DNA of 64,000 nucleotides from Xanthomonas theicola (GCF_014236795.1 NZ_CP049017.1:1466001-1530000); one strand, 5' to 3'. Counted from the first letter of the stretch, positions 9,858 through 18,405 are shown. The notes: a model not told the origin generated them from the letters alone. A program made the numbers and translations.

Positions 9858-11927
9858 ATGACCCTGCGCCATGCCTTGCTGCCCCTGTGCCTGCTGACTG
9901 CGTTGCCCGCGCTGGCGGCGACCCGCGGTTTCGACGTCCGCGACCTGGTGGCGCTGGACCGGGTGTCCTCGCCGCTGCTGACCCCGGACGGCGGCACCGT
10001 CATCTTCGCCAAGCGGCAGATGGACAAGGCCAGCGACAAGGCCAGCACCGGGCTGTGGCTGCGCAACCTGCGCACCCGCGATGCGGCGCCGCCGAAGCGG
10101 CTGACCCCGGACGGCTGGAACGTCAATTCGCCGGAGCTGTCGGCCGACGGCCAGACCGTGTACTTCCTCAGCGCCAAGTCCGGCCGCCAGCAGCTGTACG
10201 CGCTGCCGCTGGCCGGCGGCGCGCCGCGCCAGCTCACCGATGTCGCGCTGGACATGGACAGCTACCACGTCGCCCCGCAGGGCGACCGCGTCGCCTTCAG
10301 CGCCGGTGTGTTCCAGGATTGCGGCTCGGACCTGGGCTGCACGCAGAAGCGCCTGGACGCGAAGAAGAACGCCAAGGCCAGCGGCGTGGTGTTCGACCAG
10401 TTGTTCGTGCGCCATTGGGACACCTGGAACGACGGCCGCCGCAACAGCCTGTTCGTGGCGCCGCTGCCTGCCGGCGCGAAGGCTAAGCCGGTGGTCGGCG
10501 CCTCGGCGATCAGCGCCACCCTGATTGGCGACATCCCGTCCAAGCCATTCGGCGGCGGCGAGGACTATGCCTGGGCGCCGGACGGGCGCTCGCTGGTGGC
10601 CAGCGTGCGCGTGGCCGGGCGCGAGGAGCCGTGGTCGACCAACTTCGACCTGTACCGGCTGGACGCGGCCGGCAAGGCGGCGCCGGTCAACCTGACCGCG
10701 GCCAACCCGGCCTGGGACGCCGGCCCGGTGTTCTCCGCCGACGGCAAGACCCTGTACTACCGCGCGATGAAGCGTCCGGGTTTCGAGGCCGACCGCTTCG
10801 GCCTGATGGCGATGGACCTGGCCAGCGGCAAGACCCGCGAGATCGCGCCGCAGTGGGACCGCTCGGCCGGCGAGATCGTGCTCTCGGCCGATGGCGCCAC
10901 CGTGTACACCACCGCCGACGACCTCGGCCAGCATCCGCTGTTCGCGGTGGAGACCGCCAGCGGCAAGGTCCGCACCGTGGTCGATGGCGGCAGCGTCGGG
11001 GCGCCGGTGCTGGCCGGCAGCACACTGGCGTTCACCCGCAACAGCCTCAAGAGCGGCAACCAGGTGTTCGTCGCCGACGCCGACGGCCAGCATCCGCGTG
11101 CGATCACCGCCAGCACCGGCGAACAGCTGCCGGACGTGGCCTTCGGCGACTACGAGCAGTTCCAGTTCAAGGGCTGGAACGACGAGACCGTGCACGGCTA
11201 CGTGGTCAAGCCGTGGAACTACCAGGAGGGCAAGACCTACCCGGTGGCGTTCCTGATCCACGGCGGGCCGCAGGGCAGCTTCGGCAACGGCTGGGGTTAC
11301 CGTTGGAACCCGCAGACCTACGCGGGCCAGGGCTACGCGGTGGTGATGATCGACTTCCACGGGTCCACCGGCTACGGCCAGGCGTTCACCGACGCGATCA
11401 GCCGGCACTGGGGCGACCGTCCGCTGGAAGACCTGCAGAAGGGCTGGGCCGCGGCGCAGCAGCGGTACACGTTCCTCGACGGCGACAAGGCCTGCGCGCT
11501 CGGCGCCAGCTACGGTGGCTACATGGTGTACTGGATGGCCGGCAACTGGAACCAACCGTGGAAGTGCCTGGTCGACCACGACGGCGTGTTCGACAACCGC
11601 ATGATGGGTTACGCCACCGAGGAACTGTGGTTCAGCGAGTGGGAGAACGGCGGCACGCCGTGGCAGAACCCGGCCGGCTACGAGACGTTCAACCCGGTGC
11701 TGCACGTGGACAAATGGAAGGTGCCGATGCTGGTGATCCACGGCCAGCAGGATTTCCGCATCCCGGTGGAGCAGGGCCTGGCCGCGTTCAGCGCGCTGCA
11801 GCGCAAGGGCATCGCCTCCAAGTTCCTGTACTTCCCGGACGAGAACCACTGGGTGCTGAAGCCGCAGAACAGCATCCTCTGGCACGACACGGTCAATGGC
11901 TGGCTGAAGCAGCATATCGGGCAGTAG
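9858..11927 (+). CDS. S9-family prolyl oligopeptidase-like serine peptidase
   Basis: 689-residue peptidase of the S9 (DPP IV / acylaminoacyl peptidase) group that cuts short peptides, probably in the periplasm. It has a signal peptide (RHALLPLCLLTALPALAA), a beta-propeller of about residues 25-430 (repeated blades with SADG), and a C-terminal alpha/beta-hydrolase domain. The catalytic triad is visible: Ser551 in GASYGGYM, Asp632 in GQQDFRIP and His664 in DENHWV. The start at 9858 has CGGAG upstream. It lies between two arrays of the 7-bp CGGGACT repeat in opposite orientations. The peptide substrates are not known. Confidence 0.93.
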   Translation: MTLRHALLPLCLLTALPALAATRGFDVRDLVALDRVSSPLLTPDGGTVIFAKRQMDKASDKASTGLWLRNLRTRDAAPPKRLTPDGWNVNSPELSADGQTVYFLSAKSGRQQLYALPLAGGAPRQLTDVALDMDSYHVAPQGDRVAFSAGVFQDCGSDLGCTQKRLDAKKNAKASGVVFDQLFVRHWDTWNDGRRNSLFVAPLPAGAKAKPVVGASAISATLIGDIPSKPFGGGEDYAWAPDGRSLVASVRVAGREEPWSTNFDLYRLDAAGKAAPVNLTAANPAWDAGPVFSADGKTLYYRAMKRPGFEADRFGLMAMDLASGKTREIAPQWDRSAGEIVLSADGATVYTTADDLGQHPLFAVETASGKVRTVVDGGSVGAPVLAGSTLAFTRNSLKSGNQVFVADADGQHPRAITASTGEQLPDVAFGDYEQFQFKGWNDETVHGYVVKPWNYQEGKTYPVAFLIHGGPQGSFGNGWGYRWNPQTYAGQGYAVVMIDFHGSTGYGQAFTDAISRHWGDRPLEDLQKGWAAAQQRYTFLDGDKACALGASYGGYMVYWMAGNWNQPWKCLVDHDGVFDNRMMGYATEELWFSEWENGGTPWQNPAGYETFNPVLHVDKWKVPMLVIHGQQDFRIPVEQGLAAFSALQRKGIASKFLYFPDENHWVLKPQNSILWHDTVNGWLKQHIGQ

Positions 11928-11933
11928 GAAAGC

Positions 11934-12023
11934 CGGGACTCGGGACTCGGGACTCGGGACTCGGGACTCGGGACTCGGGACTCGGGACTCGGGACTCGGG
12001 ACTCGGGACTCGGGACTCGGGAC
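11934..12023 (+). repeat. Tandem array of CGGGACT, 12.9 copies
   Basis: Twelve perfect copies plus a six-base partial of the heptamer CGGGACT, starting six bases after the S9 peptidase stop. The period of 7 is not a multiple of 3 and there is no start codon, so it is not coding. Complementary copies (AGTCCCG) lie 87 bases on at 12110-12140, so the transcript could fold into a long stem. Shorter relatives occur at 9745, 16867-16893 and 33335-33355. Such heptamer arrays can vary in copy number by slippage. Confidence 0.95.
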
Positions 12024-12109
12024 GGGTCTCACGGATGAGTGAGACACTCCATCCGCTGTGTCGATCGACTGCGTGGCGCCCGCGTTCGCGCCATCCGGCT
12101 TTGCTTTCA

Positions 12110-12140
12110 CGAGTCCCGAGTCCCCCGTCCCGAGTCCCGG
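12110..12140 (+). repeat. Inverted copies of the heptamer before the DUF819 gene
   Basis: About four degenerate copies of CGAGTCC/CCGAGTC in the opposite sense to 11934-12023. They end only eight bases before the start of the DUF819 gene, where a ribosome binding site would normally lie, and no Shine-Dalgarno sequence is visible there. Confidence 0.7.
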
Positions 12141-12147
12141 CTTCCCA

Positions 12148-13377
12148 ATGATCCACAACGACATCGTCATCTTCGGCCTGATCGCCGCCACGCTCGGGGC
12201 GGTGTTCTGGACCGCGGCGCGGCCGCGCGGGTTCTGGAAACGCTTCTACGGCGTGGTACCGGCGCTGCTGCTGTGCTACCTGATTCCCGGCATCTACAAC
12301 ACCGTCGGCCTGATCGACGGGCAGCACAACCGCCTGTACGACCCGGTCGCGCGCGACGTGCTGCTGCCGGCGGCGCTGGTGCTGCTGACGCTCACCATTG
12401 ACCTGAAAGGCATCCTGCACCTGGGCCCCAAGCTGGTGGCGATGTACCTGGGCGCCTCCTTCAGCATCATGCTCGGCGCGGTGGTCGCGTTCCAGCTGAT
12501 GCAGTGGTTGCACCCGGCCACCGTGGCCGGCGATACCTGGGCCGGCATGGCCGCACTGGCCGGCAGCTGGATCGGCGGCGGCGCCAACATGCTGGCGATG
12601 CGCGAGGTGTTCGACGTCGATGCCACCACCTTTGGCCAGTTCGCGGTGGTCGATGTCGGCGTCGGCTACGTGTGGATGGCGTTGCTGATCTTCCTCGCCC
12701 CGCGCGCGGCGGCGATCGATGCGCACAGCGGCGCCGACACCCGCGGCATCGACGACCTGAAGCAGCGCATCGCACAGTTCCAGGCCCAACACGAACGCGT
12801 GGCCAGCCTGACCGACCTGATGCTGATCGTCGGCATCGCGTTCGGCGCGGTCGGCCTGGCGCATGCGATCGCGGCGCCGACCGCGGCATGGTTCGACGCC
12901 AACGTCGGCTGGGCCAGGCAGTTCAGCCTCGGCTCGCCGTTCGTGTGGGTGGTGGTGCTGTCCACCGCGATCGGCCTGCTCCTGAGTTTCACCCGCGCAC
13001 GCACGCTGGAAGGCGCGGGTGCCTCGCGCATCGGCGCGCTGCTGCTGTATTTCCTGATCGCCTGCATCGGCATGCAGATGGACCTGCTGGCGCTGTTCAA
13101 CCGGCCGTGGATCTTCCTGCTCGGGCTGATCTGGCTGTGCGTGCACATCCTGCTGTTGCTGGCGTTGGGCAAGCTGCTGCGGGTGCCGTTCTTCTATTTC
13201 GCGATCGGCTCGCAGAGCAACGTCGGCGGCCCGGCCTCGGCGCCGGTGGTGGCGGCCGCGTTCCATCCGGCGCTGGCGCCGGTCGGCGTGTTGCTGGGCA
13301 CGATGGGCTATGCCACCGGCACCTATCTGGCGTACCTGGTCGGGATCACCTTGCGCGCAATGGCGGGTGCGGGCTGA
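12148..13377 (+). CDS. DUF819-family integral membrane protein
   Basis: 409-residue inner-membrane protein with about 10-11 hydrophobic segments, of the DUF819 (YjcL-like) family. Recognisable parts are TIDLKGILHLGPKLV near residue 80, GSWIGGGANMLAM near 140 and GSQSNVGGPASAPVVAAAF near 353, the last two resembling the glycine-rich hairpins of sodium-coupled transporters. Function is not established for the family; a transporter is inferred. The ATG at 12148 is the first in-frame start of the hydrophobic region but lacks a Shine-Dalgarno sequence, because the heptamer repeat runs up to it. Translation may be coupled, leaderless or weak. Confidence 0.85.
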   Translation: MIHNDIVIFGLIAATLGAVFWTAARPRGFWKRFYGVVPALLLCYLIPGIYNTVGLIDGQHNRLYDPVARDVLLPAALVLLTLTIDLKGILHLGPKLVAMYLGASFSIMLGAVVAFQLMQWLHPATVAGDTWAGMAALAGSWIGGGANMLAMREVFDVDATTFGQFAVVDVGVGYVWMALLIFLAPRAAAIDAHSGADTRGIDDLKQRIAQFQAQHERVASLTDLMLIVGIAFGAVGLAHAIAAPTAAWFDANVGWARQFSLGSPFVWVVVLSTAIGLLLSFTRARTLEGAGASRIGALLLYFLIACIGMQMDLLALFNRPWIFLLGLIWLCVHILLLLALGKLLRVPFFYFAIGSQSNVGGPASAPVVAAAFHPALAPVGVLLGTMGYATGTYLAYLVGITLRAMAGAG

Positions 13378-13424
13378 GCAAAGGCTCGGCGATGTGTCTG
13401 AAGAAAAAATGTGGGAGTCAACTG

Positions 13425-14348
13425 TCATGCAAAAGCGAGCGTAGGAGGCGCGTACGTCGCTCGATCGCGTGCGATGGCCTTGAGCCAGCGCAGGTATTTG
13501 TGCATGCACGCGACGATGGCGACCTTGGCGGGCTTGCCTGCGGCGGTGAGGCGGGCGTAGGTGTGGGATAGCGGGGAGCCGGCGCGGATCCAGGCCCAGG
13601 TGGCCATGGACAACACCTGGCGCACGTCGGCGCGCCCGCCCTGGATGCGGTGTTGGCCGCGCCAGCGGCCGCTGGCGCGATTGAACGGGGCCAGCCCGAC
13701 CAGGGCTGGCGATCTTGCGCGGATGCATGGTGCCCAGCTCCGGAAGCCGGGCCGCCAGGGTGGCGCGCAGGATCGGGCCAAGCCCGGGCAGTTTGGGCAG
13801 GCGAGAACACGCCGCCCCCGCCTGTGCGATCTGTCGGAACACGTCACGGAGACGCTGCTGCAGCAGCGCGATCCCCTCGACCCACTGGCCGCGCACGGCC
13901 TGGCAGGTGACCTGCGCCAGGCAGCGGCGCTGCGCATCGCGCTGGGCGAGCAGGGTGCGGCGCAGGTGAAGCCGTTCGCGCCGCGCCTGCAACGGCGCAG
14001 GGAACACGGCGGTGGGCGGGGCGTGGATGCACTGGGCCGCCACGGCCAGCAAGCGCGCTCCAGGGCATCGGTCTTGGTCTTCAGGCTCAACGCATGCGCC
14101 AGCGCCCGGGGGCGCTGGGCAGGCAGCCGGACCGCGGGCAGGCCGACCTGCGCCAGCGCCTGCAGCACGGCCTGTTCGCCGCCGCCGCTGGCTTCCAGCA
14201 CGATCGGCTGGCATTCCATCGGTGCCAGGCGTTCGACCAGCAAGGCATGCTCCTCGGGCGTAGTGGCCTGGATCCAGGCCAGGACGTCCGGCAAGACATG
14301 CGTGACGCGTTCGGCCTTGGCGACATCGATCCCGACAAAACGTGGCAT
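13425..14348 (-). pseudogene. IS110 transposase with two compensating frameshifts
   Basis: IS110 enzymes are DEDD recombinases guided by a bridge RNA. The N-terminal RuvC-like part is intact (MPRFVGIDVAKAE with the first Asp, then LEASGG with the Glu, then KTKTDAL). At about 14060 one base is missing within LDARLLAV, and the frame shifts. The middle (CIHAPPTAVFPAPLQARRE...LPKLPGLGPILRATLAARLPELGT) reads in the next frame. One extra base near 13707 then restores the first frame for VGLAPFNRASGRWRGQHRIQGGRADVRQVLSMA, which carries the catalytic Ser region. About 118 residues are therefore misread and the enzyme should be inactive. Confidence 0.8.
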
Positions 14349-14620
14349 GGACGTGGACGTTCTCCGCAGTAGACTCAGGGGCCAGAGATCTCCTGCCGAT
14401 GCCCATGCTTGTCGGTTCGAACTCGCAGCTCAGGCAACGGTTCGGGCTTGTAGGGCAGGAGAAACGCAGTGCGGCGGTCCTGACTCCCACTCGTGCTCGC
14501 TTGGCACTGCGGCTTAACGGCCTGCCGCACTCCGCTCTCACCTCAACGATAGACCCGTATAAGACACAAGCGACTCCGGGTGGCCTCGGGCCATCAGTCG
14601 CTCCCACAGGAGGCTCCCTG
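14349..14620 (-). ncRNA. Possible IS110 bridge-RNA region
   Basis: In IS110 elements the non-coding DNA upstream of the transposase encodes a structured bridge RNA whose two loops pair with target and donor DNA. Here 272 non-coding bases separate the transposase start from the next gene and no ORF is convincing. I infer a bridge RNA only from position and family; I did not establish its fold or loops. Confidence 0.3.
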
Positions 14621-14693
14621 GCCTCGATGAAGCAGAATAGGGATCGACGCGAATGGCGCCGGCGGGCCTTGCCTGCACCAATACCCGATGTGC

Positions 14694-15878
14694 CTACTGC
14701 TGCAACGCGCCCCGACGCTGCGGCTCTTCCTGCTGCGGCGCGTGCGCCTGCAAATTCTGCTGCTGCAACTGGCCAACGTTGGCCTGCGCCGGTTCGCTGG
14801 CCGCCGCCGCGGTCTGCACTTGGCTGCGCAAATGCGCGGGATCGTCGGCGTTGCCCTGCACCGCGAACAGGCGCTCGCCGTCGCGGCTGGGCAGCAACTG
14901 GTCGATGCGCTGCAGACCATCGTGGCTGGCCTGCGCGGCGACGCTGGCGGCGGTGTTGAGGAAGGCGCCGTCGTCGTGCAGGCCGAGCCGCTCGCGCTGC
15001 CCGTCCAGCTGCACCACCGCATCATTGAACAGGCGACTGCCGGTCGGCATCATGCGTTCCTGGGTCTGCAATTCCAGCTCCTGCGCCTTGATCACCGAAT
15101 CGATGCCGTGCAAGTCCAGCCGATGCTTGAGCATCATCCCCGGCGCCAGGCGCTGGCCGAACGACAGCGGGTCCGGGTCCGGCAGCTGGATCTGGTGGCC
15201 GGCGGCGTCGGGCATCGCCCACTTCAGCGGGATGCTGTCTTCCTGCAGGTGGGTCAGCAGTTCGTTCTTGACGTGGTAGCCGCGGATCAGGCCGTCGGCG
15301 GCATAGGCCTTGGCCGCCGATGCGTCCAGACCTTCGCGTTCCAGGGTGCGGTCGTTGACCCCGGCGGCGTTGTAGGTGACCGCCGGCACGTCGTTGACCA
15401 TCGCCGAGGCCGTGGCCAGGCCGCCGCCGAGCGAATGCCCGGAGACCATCAGCTCTTCGCCGAAAGCCTGCTTGGCCTGGCTGCCGAGCTGGATCGCCGC
15501 GGCGTACTGGGTGTCGGCAACGCCCAGGCCCTGGCCGATGTTGTGCTTCCAGTCCTTGCCTTCGTCGGCGCCGCACAGTGCCAGCACCACGTTGCCCTGG
15601 CCGTTGCGGTAGAACGCCGCGTCGAAGCCGCTCTTGGCATCGTGCAGCATGCCCGGGTCGATGCCGACGCGCTGCACCGCGCCATCGTCCAGGCGGGTCC
15701 AGCCGCCGGGCAGCGGCGCGAAGCTTTCCGCGCCGCCGGCGCGGCGCTGGGCTGCGGTGATGTAGAGGTCCTGCAGCAGGCTTGGAAGTTGCGTGTCCAC
15801 CGCCTGCGGCTGCTGGCCGCGAATGGCGTCGGCGAAGGGGACGGATGCGGCGGTGTCGGAGAGATCGTTCCGGCTCAT
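14694..15878 (-). CDS. XVIPCD-containing lipase effector of the X-type IV secretion system
   Basis: 394-residue protein. Residues 1-280 are a class 3/DUF2974-like lipase: VVLALCGADE, then the nucleophile elbow SGHSLGGGLA with Ser149, an acidic stretch, and a candidate His in RLDLHGID. Residues about 285-370 match the XVIPCD signature that targets proteins to VirD4 of the Xanthomonas bacteria-killing type IV secretion system (DGERLFAVQGNADDPAHLR, then QTAAAA). A Gln-rich tail (QLQQQNLQ...LQQ) follows, also typical. It would be injected into rival bacteria to cleave phospholipids. The start has AAGGAG nine bases upstream. The immunity gene ends 36 bases upstream on the same strand. The secretion apparatus is not in this window. 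Confidence 0.85.
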   Translation of the reverse strand: MSRNDLSDTAASVPFADAIRGQQPQAVDTQLPSLLQDLYITAAQRRAGGAESFAPLPGGWTRLDDGAVQRVGIDPGMLHDAKSGFDAAFYRNGQGNVVLALCGADEGKDWKHNIGQGLGVADTQYAAAIQLGSQAKQAFGEELMVSGHSLGGGLATASAMVNDVPAVTYNAAGVNDRTLEREGLDASAAKAYAADGLIRGYHVKNELLTHLQEDSIPLKWAMPDAAGHQIQLPDPDPLSFGQRLAPGMMLKHRLDLHGIDSVIKAQELELQTQERMMPTGSRLFNDAVVQLDGQRERLGLHDDGAFLNTAASVAAQASHDGLQRIDQLLPSRDGERLFAVQGNADDPAHLRSQVQTAAAASEPAQANVGQLQQQNLQAHAPQQEEPQRRGALQQ

Positions 15879-15914
15879 GCGCGGCTCCTTAAGCGTGTGC
15901 TGCGAACGCCCGCC

Positions 15915-16682
15915 TCAGCGGGCCGCTTCCAGGGGGATGTCGTGTACGCTCAACCACTCGCGCACCGCAGCGCGGGTCTGCTGCGCGGTGCTGTTGAGCA
16001 GGCGCTCGGGTGTGTTGAAGAAATACGCCTGGAACGTCTTCTGCTGCGCGTTGCGCAGGCTCGGATCGACCCCGGCCTGCAGCAGTTTCAGCACCCATGG
16101 GTTGCCGGCGCTGCTCTGCGCGGCCAGGTGCAGCAGCGAGTTGCCGCTGGCATCGACCCGGCGCGGATCGGCGCCGGCCTGCAGCAGCAACTGGATCTGC
16201 TCGTCGCGCTTGCTCTGCACCGCGCGGAACAGCGGCGTCCAGTTGCCGCGCGCGCCGACCGGATCCGCCGGCGCGCCGTGCTGCAGCAAAGTCTTCAGGT
16301 ATTGCGGGTCCTTCGCCATCGCTGCCATGTGCACGACGGTTTCCTGGTCCATGCCCGGTTCGGCCGGGTTCGCGCCGGCATCCAGCAGTGCGCCGAGCGC
16401 GCGCGGCTGTTCGTTCCAGATTGCATATTCGAGCAGGGTGACGTTCTGGTCGCCGCGGGCGGACAAGTCCACGCCCGGCGCGAGCGCGGCGATACGGGCC
16501 GCATCGCCGCGCGCCACGGCGGCGGCGATGTCGGCGAGGTGGGGGTCGCGGAACGCGACCGAATGATTCTGCAGCGTGGCTGACATGGCAGATTGCTCCT
16601 TGGCGCCGGACGGGGCGGCGCATGAGACCGAGAAGAACATCGAGGTCGCAAGCGCGATCAGGACGGACAACTGCTTGCGCAT
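15915..16682 (-). CDS. Ankyrin-repeat periplasmic immunity protein
   Basis: 255 residues with an N-terminal signal (MRKQLSVLIALATSMFFSVSCAA) and about four or five ankyrin repeats (LLEYAIWNEQPRALGALLDAGANP; TPLFRAVQSKRDEQIQLLLQAGADP; LLHLAAQSSAGNPWVLKLLQAGVDP). The Cys after VS could be a lipoprotein site, but the lipobox is weak. The start at 16682 has AAGGAG at good spacing; an upstream in-frame ATG lacks one. It is the first gene of an operon with the lipase effector. Ankyrin proteins are common partners that neutralise secreted phospholipases, so immunity against the adjacent effector is a strong inference. Confidence 0.8.
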   Translation of the reverse strand: MRKQLSVLIALATSMFFSVSCAAPSGAKEQSAMSATLQNHSVAFRDPHLADIAAAVARGDAARIAALAPGVDLSARGDQNVTLLEYAIWNEQPRALGALLDAGANPAEPGMDQETVVHMAAMAKDPQYLKTLLQHGAPADPVGARGNWTPLFRAVQSKRDEQIQLLLQAGADPRRVDASGNSLLHLAAQSSAGNPWVLKLLQAGVDPSLRNAQQKTFQAYFFNTPERLLNSTAQQTRAAVREWLSVHDIPLEAAR

Positions 16683-16803
16683 GGATAGCTCCTTGTTTCT
16701 GTTCGCTTTCCTGTTGCCGGTGGCGACGATCCTTGCCACAACCTGGCCGATGCTAGCAGCTGCCCGGCGGCGTTTCGCTAAGGTTTTGTGACCGTGTAAG
16801 AAC

Positions 16804-17894
16804 TTATCCGTAAATTGTATCGACCCGGACCGGTGCCTTGCGGAACGCGATAATGGCCGCGGCGAGCGGGACTCGGGACCGGGGACCGGGGACCCGGAAA
16901 AGCGGGGGAGCCGTTGGTCCGGGTCGTGCGGGTCCTTGATGGGCAGGCGCTATCATCGGCGCGCGCGGCGATCTGGCGCATGCCCGGCCCGATCGCCGGA
17001 GACTGCCGTGAACCCGATCCGCCCGTTCCTTGACAAGACGCCGCAGCTGGGCGCACGCGTCTACGTGGACCCGGCCTGCACCGTCATCGGCGACGTGGTC
17101 CTGATGGTTGAGAGCGACGACGCTGCGCTCGAGCTTCTCGTACCGAACGAGCAGCTTGCCGGAGCGGTTGAACCCGCCATGGCAGACCTCGCCCCCCGCC
17201 GTCGGGCCTTTTTCTTCGGGTCACCCCGCTTGTCATCGGCCGCTTTGCGGCGATCGAGGACATGGGGAATGTCGCCGTGGCGCTCGATGGTGCGCAGATG
17301 CGGCACGCCGCGGTCGCCCGCGTCGGCGCACGGATGCTTGTTTGGCCGATGCGGCCGATCCTTGCGCCTGACGGCGATGGCGCCGAGGACGCCATCAAGC
17401 GCCTTGCCGTCATGAACGTTGGCCCCGCTCACCACGAGCGACAACCCGACGCCACGCCCGGCCACCCGCAGCTGTCGCTTGCTGCCCGTTTTTCCCCCGA
17501 TCCATCCGATTCGGGCCGACGGTTTCTTGAGCCAATGGCGCCTTCATCATCGCGCCGTCGACGCCCTGCCAGCGCCAGGCAATGCCCGCCATCTGGTCGT
17601 ACTCGGCCAGCCCTTTCCACAACGCGTCGAAGAAGCCCGCCGCCGCCCACTCCAGGAAGCGTTGGTGGATGGCACTTGCGCTAGCCAAGCGCTCCTTGGG
17701 CAGCGCCTTCCACTGGCCGCCGGTGCGCAGCCCATGGACGACGGCCTCCAACACCTGCCGCGCCGCTTCGGTGGTCGGCCCGCTCCTGGCTTGCGACCAG
17801 ATACCCGGTGCGCCGCCAAGCGCAGCGGCATCAGCGGCTCAACCCGTTCCCAGACGTCATCGGCCACGACCCACGATTCGACGCGCTTAGCCAT
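16804..17894 (-). pseudogene. IS5-family transposase, interrupted and frameshifted
   Basis: Starts MAKRVESWVVADDVWERVEPLMP at 17894. The helix-turn-helix and DDE regions follow in at least three frames (QVLEAVVHGLRTGGQWKALPKERLASASAIHQRFLEW; YDQMAGIAWRWQGVDGAMMKAPLAQETVG with the first Asp; GLSLVVSGANVHDGKALDGVL with the second). Several single-base frameshifts and a 237-bp insert just before the last 20 codons inactivate it. Confidence 0.75.
17008..17103 (+). pseudogene. 5' fragment of a gamma-class carbonic anhydrase gene
   Basis: Encodes MNPIRPFLDKTPQLGARVYVDP and ten further residues (ACTVIGDVVL), the start of the left-handed beta-helix of the YrdA/CaiE-like carbonic anhydrase family (normally about 180 residues). 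It stops at residue 32, where IS5 sequence begins; the open frame continues into antisense IS sequence to 17415 without meaning. The metal-binding His residues are missing. No 3' part is present anywhere in the window. Confidence 0.7.
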
Positions 17895-17974
17895 GGTCCC
17901 GATCCGCCGCCGCGTTCTCTGCGGTTCGGATCAGAAGTTTAACAATTCGGATAAGTTCTAAGTCACAGCCAGGA

Positions 17975-18340
17975 TGCCCGATCGCGTGCACAGGATGTTG
18001 CGGATTCGGCGAAGCTGGCGGTGTCGCCGGTGGTGGGCTACATCAAGGGCAAGCGCGCGATCCATCTGGCAGGGGGGTATGCCGAGCGTAAACGGAACGT
18101 CGTGGGTCGGCACTTCTGGGCCAGAGGCTACTTTGTATCGACGGTAGGTCGGGATGAAGCGGAGGTCCGGGAGGACGTGCGCAATCAGGAGAAGGAGGAT
18201 GACCGGCTCGATCAGTTGCAGTTGCTGCGATAAGCCAGTCACCTTCAGGTGGCGCCATTCAAGGGAGGCGCGTTAGCGCCCCCGCCAGCCGCTTTGAGCG
18301 GCTCACATTACGAATGCCCTCGGCTTTGCCGGGGGATTGT
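17975..18340 (+). mobile_element. IS200-like element, 3' remnant
   Basis: Contains the last 70 codons of an IS200-type TnpA (VVGYIKGKRAIHLAGGYAERKRN...FWARGYFVSTVGRDEAEVREDVRNQEKEDDRLDQLQ, stop at 18233). The right-end structures follow: the small hairpins ACCTTCAGGT and CCGCTTTGAGCGG and the terminal CTCGGCTTTGCCGGGGG. The N-terminal half with the HUH motif is degraded (PDRVHRMLRIRRS in shifted frame). Closely related to the copy at 24978-25625. Confidence 0.75.
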
Positions 18341-18342
18341 TA

Positions 18343-18405
18343 CCAGCCTTCACTGCCGACGAGTGTTGGCACTATTTCAAGGCTGCAGGATATGAACCGG
18401 AATAA
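18343..18405 (+). pseudogene. 3' end of an IS630-like transposase
   Basis: Reads PAFTADECWHYFKAAGYEPE and a stop. This resembles the conserved C-terminus of IS630-family transposases (...RHYFAAAGY). Only about 20 codons remain, directly after the IS200 right end. The assignment rests on a short motif. Confidence 0.45.

Larger units (their letters stand above)
13400..14620 (-). mobile_element. IS110-family element (decayed)
   Basis: An IS110 transposase with two frameshifts plus about 270 bases of non-coding sequence upstream of it. IS110 members have no proper terminal inverted repeats, so I could not fix the ends; the limits given are approximate. TGTGGGAG at 13411 and its complement near 14603 may be a chromosomal repeat family rather than element ends. 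Confidence 0.6.
16800..17958 (-). mobile_element. IS5-family element carrying a captured chromosomal fragment
   Basis: Terminal repeats GAACTTATCC (16800-16809) and GGATAAGTTC (17949-17958), with TAA on each side (16797-16799 and 17959-17961), the TNA-type target duplication of this IS5 subgroup. The transposase is on the minus strand, but its sequence is split. Bases 17104-17958 encode it up to VALNH, and 16800-16866 encode its last residues (LAAAIIAFRKAP...TIYG, stop). The 237 bases between (16867-17103) are not IS sequence; they hold a heptamer-repeat stretch, a leader and the first 32 codons of a gamma-carbonic anhydrase gene. Confidence 0.8.

Noticed and set aside
11934..12143. The heptamer repeats as a CRISPR array
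   Set aside because: The unit is only 7 bp with no spacers and no cas genes; it is a simple tandem repeat.
14600..14680. Terminal inverted repeats of the IS110 element (TGTGGGAG pairs)
   Set aside because: IS110 elements normally lack such repeats, and this motif resembles dispersed Xanthomonas palindromes.
16936..16956. A sigma-70 promoter for the gamma-carbonic anhydrase fragment (TTGATG...TATCAT)
   Set aside because: The spacing between the two hexamers is only 9 bp.
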